From Actinoplanes rectilineatus (lineage in GTDB: Bacteria > Actinomycetota > Actinomycetes > Mycobacteriales > Micromonosporaceae), in NCBI RefSeq assembly GCF_000962825.1, contig NZ_JZKF01000170.1, positions 1 to 6,399 on the forward strand: a stretch of 6,399 nucleotides of DNA, read 5' to 3'. The notes below the pieces were generated by a model. It worked only from the letters and a program-made list of their open reading frames with translations, did not search any database and was not told the DNA's origin. A program made the position numbers and the translations under genes. Within the stretch, counting starts at the first letter, position 1; the number at the start of each line of letters is the position of its first letter. Below are positions 1 through 4,965 of the stretch, in pieces.

Positions 1-1
1 A

Positions 2-118
2 TCGATGGCTCCACGCCTATATCCAGCACCGTCCGATCCGCAGGCATTTGCCCGTGTCGTACAGAATCAGACGCCCCTTCTCGCTGAGATCACCTCACTG
101 CCTTTTCGTCCGCATTAG
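2..118 (+). pseudogene. Possible displaced N-terminal part of the 160-561 gene, or 3' end of an upstream gene
   Basis: Frame 2 is open from the left edge to TAG at 116-118 and has an ATG at 5. It encodes a protein-like stretch including DPQAFARVVQNQTPLLAEI. It could be the end of a gene entering from the left. It could also be the N-terminal half of the gene that continues in frame 1 from position 88, separated by a one-base indel. The composition and helical character of the two parts match, which makes the second reading attractive but unproven. Confidence 0.3.
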
Positions 119-159
119 CCGCTTTCATACTCGGTGACAAAACGGCCTTCGAGCAACGA

Positions 160-561
160 GTGAGCTGGCTGACTCAGCGGTGTCAAGATGATCCGTTCGA
201 GACAATGCTTACCTCGATCGTATTCTGCGTCAAAGCGATGCAGCTATGGCAGCGGGCAACCGGCGAATCACCGAGGCTTCTCGCAGACAGCTGGATTGCC
301 AGCGGAGCAACTGTTCCCCATGTTGCTGAAATCGTGCTGTCCGCCCACGATGGGAACCTGGAGGCACCGTTAATTCCCGGGCACCCAGATGACCAGAAAA
401 AAGCCACCATGAATTTGGGCCCGGTAACGGCGCTTACTCTTTGTCTTGCTGCCGAGCACCGACCCTATCCGCTTGTCTCGGTGTTGCAGGATCTTCTAAT
501 CGATGTCCAACGCGAGCCAGCTGGTGATTTCGGCTCGGTGGGTGGCGAGGACGAGGATTAA
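160..561 (+). CDS. Hypothetical protein, possibly N-terminally frameshifted
   Basis: I do not recognise this 133-residue protein. It is mostly helical, soluble and slightly acidic, with a C-terminal tail rich in Asp and Glu (ends GGEDED) and no signal peptide or membrane segment. The GTG start at 160 is only the first start codon after the in-frame stop at 85-87, and it has just a weak GAG upstream. The same frame reads plausibly as protein from 88 onward (for example AFILGDKTAFEQRVSWL), so the true protein probably begins earlier. Frame 2 upstream (from ATG at 5, stop at 116-118) also reads like protein and could be joined by a single-base shift around 88-115. The gene converges on the minus-strand gene at 779-1369. 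That it is coding is fairly likely; its function is unknown. Confidence 0.5.
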   Translation: MSWLTQRCQDDPFETMLTSIVFCVKAMQLWQRATGESPRLLADSWIASGATVPHVAEIVLSAHDGNLEAPLIPGHPDDQKKATMNLGPVTALTLCLAAEHRPYPLVSVLQDLLIDVQREPAGDFGSVGGEDED

Positions 562-778
562 CTTCCGCGATACGATGTCCATGGTCGAGTGCACTCAACT
601 CGGTATGAGCGCATGCCCGCCGCGTATGGTGCCTACGGACCGTGACGACCACACTGAGCACCGAGCACGACCGGCGGCAGATGAGTTTGCCGGGCAGAGT
701 CGGAACCGATTTGGTGAACCTGCCGGGTTGACCTGCAGAACCGCTCGAGTGCTGTGGGTTCTGCAACAGAACCGTCGT
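562..778. other. Convergent intergenic spacer
   Basis: This lies between the stop codons of two convergent genes. Open frames here are arginine-rich antisense products with no protein-like features. The only structure I see is the pair of overlapping hairpins at 734-773. Confidence 0.5.
734..773. terminator. Overlapping stem-loops, probable terminator for the minus-strand gene
   Basis: GGTTCTG (757-763) and CAGAACC (767-773) form a perfect 7-bp stem with a 3-base loop. It lies 5 bases downstream of the TAG of the minus-strand gene (779-781). The same GGTTCTGCA (757-765) can instead pair with TGCAGAACC (734-742) as a 9-bp stem with a 14-base loop, so the two hairpins exclude each other. There is no T-run on either strand; actinobacterial terminators often lack one. 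It may serve both convergent genes. Confidence 0.5.
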
Positions 779-1369
779 CTAGGGAATGGGGGCCCAGTGC
801 TGCACGCCGACGACGACGTCGCCGAGTGTGCTCGGGTGTCCGGGCGGGTACTGCCACAGCGGCCATGAACAGCCGGCAAGTTCGGCCCAGCCCTTTTGCG
901 CCGCTTCGTTCAACCGGTCCTCGACAACGGTGTCGACAGAGCCTGTGACCTCGCCGTAGGCAAAGAGGACAGGGTCATTGAGAGAACGCCAGCGAACGAG
1001 GAAGCGCTGGTTGCTACAGCCGTTCATGGTCGCCGGATAGGGATTCGTACAGGCATCACTTCCACACACCGAGCTCCACTGACCGGTAAAGGCACGTGTG
1101 GTCTCGGTCCACTCGTGTTGAAGCTCCCAGCCCACCAACGTCTGAGGAAATGCCGGGCCCTGACCGGACAGGATCAGATTCGTTGTACCGCTGTCCGACC
1201 AGGTGGGGCCTGCCGATGAGGTCGGGCCAGCCGACGCCGACTGGACGCTTGACGAGGCCGGACCGGGTCGGGAGTCACGGTAATGCCAGACAACAGCCGC
1301 GAAGGCGGTTGCGGCAACGAGCCCGAGAGCAGTTCCGGTCACAAACGCGTGACGGACCTTCGGCTGCAT
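779..1369 (-). CDS. Membrane-anchored extracytoplasmic hypothetical protein
   Basis: This 196-residue protein has a short basic N-terminus (K4, R6, H7), one hydrophobic helix at about residues 8-28, a Ser/Pro/Gly-rich linker at about 31-65, and a folded C-terminal domain at about 66-196. The domain is rich in Trp and contains four cysteines (102, 107, 118, 167), an even number that fits disulfides outside the cell. There is no lipobox Cys after the helix and no clear AxA signal peptidase site, so I expect a type II membrane anchor rather than a secreted or lipoprotein form. The gene is monocistronic, divergent from the membrane operon at 1681. The start is ATG at 1369, the first after an in-frame TAG three codons upstream. 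The domain has no family I can name. It is likely a real gene. Confidence 0.75.
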   Translation of the reverse strand: MQPKVRHAFVTGTALGLVAATAFAAVVWHYRDSRPGPASSSVQSASAGPTSSAGPTWSDSGTTNLILSGQGPAFPQTLVGWELQHEWTETTRAFTGQWSSVCGSDACTNPYPATMNGCSNQRFLVRWRSLNDPVLFAYGEVTGSVDTVVEDRLNEAAQKGWAELAGCSWPLWQYPPGHPSTLGDVVVGVQHWAPIP

Positions 1370-1375
1370 GAGGTG

Positions 1376-1381
1376 AAACTA
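1376..1381 (-). promoter_or_regulatory. Candidate -10 element of a leaderless promoter
   Basis: On the minus strand, TAGTTT (TANNNT consensus) ends six bases before the ATG at 1369. There is no Shine-Dalgarno sequence in that gap. This spacing matches leaderless actinobacterial transcripts that begin at the start codon. No convincing -35 hexamer is visible 17-19 bases upstream, so this is tentative. Confidence 0.3.
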
Positions 1382-1561
1382 CCGAATCCGGCGTGATGGA
1401 GTCTCCCGTTCGCCCGGCTGAACGCAAGCCTCGAACCGGTCGAAGCACACCTACCCACGTCGGCCAGTCAGACCGAACTGCCGGTCGTTCGCCAGGGCGG
1501 AGCGCGCCGTTCTCTACGCCTGGGCCCACGAGCGGGGTGACCGGATCGCGGCATGAGAGTA

Positions 1562-1574
1562 AGTTTCGCAAACT
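1562..1574. promoter_or_regulatory. Short inverted repeat, possible operator
   Basis: AGTTT, CGC, AAACT form a perfect 5-bp dyad with a 3-base centre. It is AT-rich within GC-rich surroundings and lies about 65 bases upstream of the -10-like element of the 1681 operon. The form resembles a repressor half-site pair, but no cognate regulator is visible and the dyad is short. Confidence 0.25.
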
Positions 1575-1637
1575 CGGCCTGATTTGATCTTGATAGAGAG
1601 TCACGCTGCGTCCGCCGACGCGCTCACCGTCTTCCCG

Positions 1638-1643
1638 TAGTAT
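1638..1643 (+). promoter_or_regulatory. Candidate -10 element for the membrane-protein operon
   Basis: TAGTAT fits the actinobacterial TANNNT -10 pattern and would give a 5' leader of about 30 bases before the TTG start at 1681. The bases 17-19 upstream (GCCGAC region) only weakly resemble a -35 element. Confidence 0.3.
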
Positions 1644-1680
1644 CGATGCAGCACCAAAGTTAACCCGGGAGGGAATTTCG

Positions 1681-2154
1681 TTGACGGTTAGTCCACCGAC
1701 TCGGCTTGAGCTGAAGCTTGCCAAGTGGTGGCTCTTCTCGGCCGCCATTGTGATCTTCACTCTCGCTGCAGACATAATGGCAGCGGCTATCGGACCTGGA
1801 TCCTTTAATGCTATTACGGTTTTCGGTGGAGGGGACCTATTTGCCGCCTCGTTCGGGCTGTCAGCAGCTGCCGCCGGAGATTTAATCTGCGATAGGCTCT
1901 TCGCGCCGAATCCACAGATCACTCACCTCAAGTGGCTTGGGCTCTGCCTAGCCTTCGGACTGTTTTCATTCGTTGCATATTTCTGGGCTAAGGATTCTTT
2001 AGGACTCGCTGCAATTGTGGCGGGTGATGGCATTGCCGGCGGAGATTTGAGCGAGGTGAAAGATACTGCCTTCTGGATAGCAGTCGTATCTCCAGTAACC
2101 TGCTTAGTCTCAGCGTACGTTGCCCGTCAGGCCGTCAAGCGGTCAGAGCCGTGA
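1681..2154 (+). CDS. Four-helix membrane protein, unknown family
   Basis: This 157-residue integral membrane protein has predicted helices at about 16-38, 44-68, 84-103 and 130-150. Basic residues before helix 1 (R8, K12, K15) and at the C-terminus (R149, K153, R154) put both ends in the cytoplasm. Acidic residues D31, D52 and D67 lie within or at the edges of helices 1 and 2, and a 25-residue acidic, Gly-rich loop joins helices 3 and 4. The start is a TTG preceded at good spacing by GGGAGGG (1668-1674), a strong ribosome binding site that decides the start. It is followed 12 bases later by a second small membrane protein, so the two very likely form an operon. I do not recognise the family. 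A pore or membrane effector is possible but is inference. GC content is lower than in the right half of the window. Confidence 0.8.
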   Translation: MTVSPPTRLELKLAKWWLFSAAIVIFTLAADIMAAAIGPGSFNAITVFGGGDLFAASFGLSAAAAGDLICDRLFAPNPQITHLKWLGLCLAFGLFSFVAYFWAKDSLGLAAIVAGDGIAGGDLSEVKDTAFWIAVVSPVTCLVSAYVARQAVKRSEP

Positions 2155-2166
2155 GGAGGTGGCAGC

Positions 2167-2412
2167 ATGACCAATAAAACGTCAGGGATCTGGACAGCCC
2201 TAGCAACCTTCGTCGCCGGCCTGGGCACAATTACGGCGACGCTGCTCGCTAGAGGCCTTGACTCTGTCGACAAGGTGGCAGGCGTCGCGAGCGTAATAAT
2301 TACCGTAGTCAGCCTTCTTGGTGGACTTTTTGCTCAGGCACACGAATTTCGGATACTTCGCCAACGAGCGACGGGGAAAAAGAGGGAAGAGCCGCCAAGC
2401 GGGAAAACCTGA
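2167..2412 (+). CDS. Small two-helix membrane protein
   Basis: This 81-residue protein has two predicted membrane helices (about 8-28 and 38-57) joined by a short charged turn (R29, D32, D35, K36). A basic C-terminal tail (R62, R65, R67, K71, K72, R73) should lie in the cytoplasm, giving a hairpin topology with both ends inside. The ATG at 2167 has a strong GAGGAGG site at 2151-2157, overlapping the stop of the preceding gene, which implies translation tied to it. Size and topology resemble holin-like or small effector membrane proteins, but I see no family-specific motif. It probably works with the four-helix protein upstream. Confidence 0.75.
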   Translation: MTNKTSGIWTALATFVAGLGTITATLLARGLDSVDKVAGVASVIITVVSLLGGLFAQAHEFRILRQRATGKKREEPPSGKT

Positions 2413-2565
2413 GATCGGATTATCGGCGCTTGATATCACACAGAAAACGATCATCGGACGATCGGCGCGCACTCTCATCGGCATGGCAAAACGCAATCCT
2501 GGACGGCTGCCCGCCCGAGACCTCTATCAGCGGCAGACGAGGATGCCTTGGACGCAGGCCGCCTG
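2413..2565. other. Convergent intergenic spacer
   Basis: This separates the end of the membrane operon from the end of the 110-residue minus-strand gene. It holds two imperfect copies of an ATCGG-rich phrase (about 2413-2428 and 2449-2467) and no gene I can support. No clear terminator follows the membrane operon. Confidence 0.4.
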
Positions 2566-2585
2566 TCACTGCTCGGTAGGCGGCC
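2557..2585 (-). terminator. Hairpin straddling the stop codon of the 110-residue gene
   Basis: GGCCGCCT (2557-2564) and AGGCGGCC (2578-2585) form a perfect 8-bp GC-rich stem with a 13-base loop. The minus-strand stop codon (2566-2568) lies in the loop. No T-run follows. It could act as a U-less terminator or a 3' mRNA-stabilising hairpin for the minus-strand gene. Confidence 0.4.
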
Positions 2586-2898
2586 CGTCGATATCGCCGA
2601 GGCTGTCCAGCAGCCGTTGGCGGGCGTTATGAAGGCGCCCGGGATAGTCCGGCATGAAGATCTCGGCAAGCGACTTATCCAGCGTGCCAGCGATCGCGTA
2701 TAGCGGCGACCAGGCCGCGCGCTCCTCGTTGACGAGGTTGTCGAACGCCGCGGTGCCCATCATTTGGTCAAGCCAGTCGGAGAGCACGAAGGCCTGGTCT
2801 CTGGTGAGTTTGATCGTGAGTTCGTCATCCGGCACCGATGAAGCGTACTGGCCGCCAGCCTGGTCACCCCGCCCGCGCGGAAGCGCGATCAGCGGCAT
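2566..2898 (-). CDS. Conserved-looking hypothetical protein, 110 residues
   Basis: This is a soluble, helical, acidic protein. The first ~25 residues look disordered (Gly/Arg/Pro/Asp). From about residue 28 it reads as a compact domain beginning LTIKLTRDQAFVLSDWLDQ, followed by a WSPLYAIAGTLDKSL segment (63-77), a DYPGRL turn and a final helix (residues 90-101). The pattern resembles small uncharacterised actinobacterial proteins I have seen, but I cannot name a family and see no catalytic motif. The ATG at 2898 has an AGGGG about 10 bases upstream; the stop codon further upstream (2944-2946) leaves no other ATG or GTG start. It is divergent from the nuclease-like gene at 3090 and could be a regulator, inhibitor or immunity partner, though nothing in the sequence shows this. 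Confidence 0.7.
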   Translation of the reverse strand: MPLIALPRGRGDQAGGQYASSVPDDELTIKLTRDQAFVLSDWLDQMMGTAAFDNLVNEERAAWSPLYAIAGTLDKSLAEIFMPDYPGRLHNARQRLLDSLGDIDGPPTEQ

Positions 2899-3089
2899 GA
2901 AAGTGTAGCCCCTACCTATTCGGCGGACCCCAGAAGAGGGAATCTAGTTGACCGTCGACCCAGCTTAGGCAAGATGAATTGGGCTCGACCAGACGCCTTG
3001 GCCGGTCGTCCAAGGAAAGACGGGATTTTCGGACATCGCTGGCCTGGAGCCCAAACTTCCTACGGCCGATTTTCGGAGGCATGCCTGTT
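2899..3089. other. Divergent spacer between the 110-residue gene and the DUF6602-like gene
   Basis: About 190 bases that must carry the start signals for both flanking genes. The plus-strand frame of the downstream gene is open back to a TTG at 2979, but that extension is Arg/Ser-rich, has no ribosome binding site and looks non-coding. I find no convincing -35/-10 pair. Confidence 0.4.
3075..3079 (+). promoter_or_regulatory. Ribosome binding site deciding the start of the DUF6602-like gene
   Basis: GGAGG lies one base before ATG 3081 and ten bases before ATG 3090. A one-base spacing is too short for initiation, so ATG 3090 is preferred. The long extension to TTG 2979 lacks any such site. Confidence 0.5.
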
Positions 3090-3965
3090 ATGGCAATCTC
3101 ATATCGGGACCTGTTCGACGTCAACCTAAAGTACCTAGATTTCATCGTGACGAAGACGCTAGTGATCCATCAGTACCTTCATGGGATTAAGAGCTCCGGC
3201 GATAGCGTAGAGTCCGAAGTAAGAGAGTTGTTGCGCCGCGTTGTACCGGCCCGCTTTCGCGTGACACACGGGTATATCGTTTCTGCCAGTAACGCAGCGG
3301 AGGAGCCTTCCGTCTCGCCGCAGGTGGACGTAATCATCGTCGACACCCTTGTGCCGCACTCGCTGTGGACGGTTGATGACAGCCAGGGAGTCGAGATCGT
3401 TCCTATTGAAGCGGTCGTCGCCATCATCGAAGTGAAGCGCACTCTGACGGAGAAGGCACTGACGGAGGCAGCCCTGCACCTTCAGAAGATCCGAGACAGG
3501 GTTGGAGTAGAGAAGTATTCCAATTCTGGCTATCTGCCAGGCGGTGTCACCATTGGCGCCGCGTTGACCAGTCCGTACCGGTCAAACCCATTGTTCGGGA
3601 TATTTGGAATCATCGGCGATCCTTGGCTCATTGATGCACCGAGTGAACGGTTCAAAGAGCTTGTGAAAAGTACGGATATTGAGGACAAGGTCCCACTTGA
3701 ACTGGACATGATTCTTTCGCTCGACGGAACCCTGGTTGCGACCGCGGATTCCGGAAGCTCAAATTATCAACCCCATCATGTCCGAGTGACTGGCGAGGTA
3801 TATCCAGTAAATGAAAGCTCGGCACGTGCGGGACATGCTCCACGTCAAGCACTGGCCTTCGGGCTCGGGTTTTTATTGGCCTATCTTGATAAGTCGTGTG
3901 GGAGGATGGCAAACATAGTTGGATACTTCTTCAATGACCATCTGATGGATGAGAAGAAGGCTTGA
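3090..3965 (+). CDS. DUF6602-like protein with PD-(D/E)xK-type nuclease signature
   Basis: This 291-residue soluble protein resembles DUF6602 proteins. From the ATG at 3090, an N-terminal helix carries SVESEVRELLRRVVPARF (39-56, E41 and E43), then GYIVS (61-65), SPQVDVIIVD (76-85) and VPIEAVVAIIEVKRTL (104-119). The order Glu, QxD (D80), E107 and ExK (E114, K116) is the core pattern of restriction-endonuclease-like folds, where the Asp and Glu hold Mg2+. The remaining ~170 residues alternate strands and helices, with a GG-hinge near 151 and a Gly-rich helix at 257-267. DUF6602 is uncharacterised as far as I know and is met in accessory regions; DNA cleavage is inference from the motif. It is a single gene, downstream of the membrane-protein pair and divergent from the 110-residue gene. 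Codon use is poorer in G/C than in the genes to the right, suggesting acquisition. The 3' end lies a few bases from a transposase remnant. Confidence 0.7.
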   Translation: MAISYRDLFDVNLKYLDFIVTKTLVIHQYLHGIKSSGDSVESEVRELLRRVVPARFRVTHGYIVSASNAAEEPSVSPQVDVIIVDTLVPHSLWTVDDSQGVEIVPIEAVVAIIEVKRTLTEKALTEAALHLQKIRDRVGVEKYSNSGYLPGGVTIGAALTSPYRSNPLFGIFGIIGDPWLIDAPSERFKELVKSTDIEDKVPLELDMILSLDGTLVATADSGSSNYQPHHVRVTGEVYPVNESSARAGHAPRQALAFGLGFLLAYLDKSCGRMANIVGYFFNDHLMDEKKA

Positions 3966-3967
3966 CT

Positions 3968-3995
3968 GACGGCATTTCCAACTGCGGACGCCGTC
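3968..3995 (+). terminator. Weak stem-loop after the DUF6602-like gene
   Basis: GACGGC (3968-3973) and GCCGTC (3990-3995) can pair with a 16-base loop, starting two bases after the TGA. No T-run follows, and the right arm appears to belong to the transposase remnant, so this may be chance at the junction. Confidence 0.2.
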
Positions 3996-4112
3996 GGGTG
4001 TGGCCGGGATGCGCAGATGCGTGATGGCACCGGTCCGGATGTCGACGATGGCGACGTCGTTGAGGTGGTCGGCCCAGTCGATTCCGCAGTAGAAGCGCGG
4101 CGGACGGTTCAT
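3985..4112 (-). pseudogene. IS110-family transposase, N-terminal remnant
   Basis: From ATG at 4112 the minus strand encodes about 40 residues typical of the start of IS110-family transposases: FYCGIDWADHLNDVAIVD, then a TGAITHLRIPATPDGV segment. D12 in GIDWA would be the first catalytic residue of the DEDD domain. A proper ribosome binding site (GGAG, about 10 bases upstream) is kept. IS110 transposases are normally about 350-450 residues; here recognisable similarity stops near 3985-3990 and the frame drifts into the antisense of the DUF6602-like gene. The protein cannot function. The remnant follows the broken deaminase in the same orientation, so the element probably inserted into that gene and later lost most of its length by recombination. 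Confidence 0.7.
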
Positions 4113-4152
4113 AACGGTGTTCTCCAAATCCCGGGCACGGCAGGGGGGCGGG
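3985..4152 (-). mobile_element. IS110-like insertion sequence fragment
   Basis: The fragment runs from just after the last deaminase-like codon (4153) to the junction with the DUF6602-bearing segment (roughly 3966-3990). Only about 40 bases lie between the deaminase break and the transposase ATG, and no terminal inverted repeat or target duplication is visible, as is usual for IS110 elements. The outer boundary is uncertain by some tens of bases. Confidence 0.5.
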
Positions 4153-4421
4153 CGCGGCGCCCAAGCACATCAGGCAGGGCTCCAGGTTGACCGCCAACCG
4201 CACGGCGCCGACCGTGGCCGGTCACGCAGCAGCAGGTCGGCCTGGTCCATCGCGAGCAGGTCGGCATGAATCAGCCGCCGGTTCTGGGCCCGGTCCTGAG
4301 TAAACGCACTCGCGATGATCTCACCGCCCATCTCCACCACGGCGCCGATGGGCATCTCACCGTGTGCCATGCCCTCCTCGGCTTGGCGGATCGCCGCCGC
4401 AACAAGGTCGTCCGGCGTCAC
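4153..4421 (-). pseudogene. Cytidine/nucleoside deaminase-like gene, frameshifted and truncated
   Basis: The GTG at 4421 starts a zinc-dependent deaminase of the CDA/TadA superfamily. MTPDDLVAAAIRQAEEG is followed by GEMPIGAVVEMGGEIIASAF (21-40), where PIGAVV is typical, then RRLIHADLLAMDQADLLL (48-65) with H52 as zinc ligand. The next frame supplies VRLAVNLEPCLMCLGAA, the PCxxC ligands. The frames join at about 4203-4206; one missing base (CCG CTG rather than CCG TG) restores the reading. The usual position of the catalytic Glu (HAE) is Asp here (HAD54). I recall related actinobacterial deaminases with HAD, so this may be a subfamily trait. The gene stops after the zinc motif, where the IS110 remnant begins; about half of a ~150-170 residue protein is lost. 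It overlaps the 45-residue gene upstream by 4 bases (GTGA). Confidence 0.75.
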
Positions 4422-4555
4422 CGCGGCCCGTCCTCACCGCCGGCATGCCCCTGCGCGTGCCAGTGCGGCCGGGCGCCGGGATGCGGTGCGCAGTGCCGGT
4501 TCTGCGTGCGTCCGCAGCCATATCTCGTCCGCTGGACGGTGTTCTCGGCCTTCAT
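4418..4555 (-). CDS. Small Cys/His-rich protein, 45 residues, coupled to both neighbours
   Basis: The ATG at 4555 overlaps the TGA of the MazG-like gene (ATGA), and its own TGA at 4418-4420 overlaps the GTG of the deaminase gene (GTGA). Such paired 4-base overlaps indicate translational coupling and argue that the frame is real although very short. The protein begins MKAENTVQRTRYGCGRTQNR and is basic, with C14, H21, C22, H25, H31, H33 and H37, a spacing that could bind a metal such as zinc. I know no family for it. It may be an accessory or assembly partner of the flanking nucleotide enzymes; that is inference from position only. The alternative is a chance frame bridging two genes. Confidence 0.55.
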   Translation of the reverse strand: MKAENTVQRTRYGCGRTQNRHCAPHPGARPHWHAQGHAGGEDGPR

Positions 4556-4925
4556 GCTGGCAACTCTGACGACCGGTCGCTGGGCTCACCGATCGCGGCC
4601 GGCCGCTCGGGGAGGCGGTCTCGGGCTTTGACCGCGCACGCGGTCATCACGGCACAGGGATCCTGGCCGAGGCTGGCGATGGCCACCAGCGCGGTGAAGG
4701 CCACGCCGCGAGTTCACCGACCACATCGCCCACCGTATGGGTGACGCCTTTCCTCGGGTTCTGACCAAGAACCCCGCCCCATGCCTGAACGGCTTCGCCG
4801 GCCTCTTCCATGATCTTCGCGATCCGCATCGTCAGTTCCAGCGTGGCGGAGCCGTTCTGCTCATCCAGATACGCCCGCCATCGGACGGCGGTGTCCCAGA
4901 TCGACGCCTCGCCGACATCGGTCAT
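4552..4925 (-). pseudogene. MazG-like nucleotide pyrophosphohydrolase with one-base frameshift
   Basis: MazG-like enzymes hydrolyse nucleoside triphosphates to monophosphates and pyrophosphate, using Mg2+ held by acidic helices. The ATG at 4925, with GAGGA about 7 bases upstream, opens MTDVGEASIWDTAVRWRAYL. IMEEAGEAVQAW (38-49) gives the EExxE motif (E40, E41, E44), followed by VGDVVGEL (65-72). The expected continuation is ADVAFTALVAIASLGQDP; ADVAF is split because one base is missing between 4705 and 4706 (GCG GC GTG instead of GCG GAC GTG). From GTG at 4704 the shifted frame continues as a normal MazG tail to TGA at 4552, about 124 residues in total. The lost Asp is the fourth metal ligand of the ELAD motif. 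It lies 40 bases after the nucleotidyltransferase and overlaps the 45-residue gene. It may be a true pseudogene or a sequencing error. Confidence 0.75.
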
Positions 4926-4965
4926 CTGCTGTCCTCTTATCCAGAACTGCTGCCGGAAGAACTCC

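Larger units (their letters stand above)
1370..1680. other. Divergent intergenic spacer
   Basis: These 311 bases separate divergently transcribed genes. The long minus-strand frame across it (to 1922) is Arg/Ser/Pro-rich and overlaps real genes on both sides, so I do not call it. I see the candidate leaderless promoter at 1376-1381, the inverted repeat at 1562-1574, and a -10-like element at 1638-1643. GC content drops in the last ~120 bases toward the membrane operon. Confidence 0.5.

Noticed and set aside
1275..1922. Long minus-strand open frame (215 residues)
   Set aside because: It is Arg/Ser/Pro-rich with no motif, overlaps the membrane-anchored protein gene on the same strand and lies antisense to the well-supported membrane operon.
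2979..3089. N-terminal extension of the DUF6602-like protein from TTG 2979
   Set aside because: There is no ribosome binding site, the extension is Arg/Ser-rich, and GGAGG at 3075-3079 points to ATG 3090.
2912..3145. Minus-strand frame of 77 residues
   Set aside because: It is antisense to the start of the DUF6602-like gene and its spacer, with a low-complexity basic product and no start signal.
4266..4744. Plus-strand frames opposite the MazG and deaminase genes
   Set aside because: They are mirror frames of GC-rich coding DNA, rich in Arg, Pro and Gly; the minus strand carries recognisable motifs.
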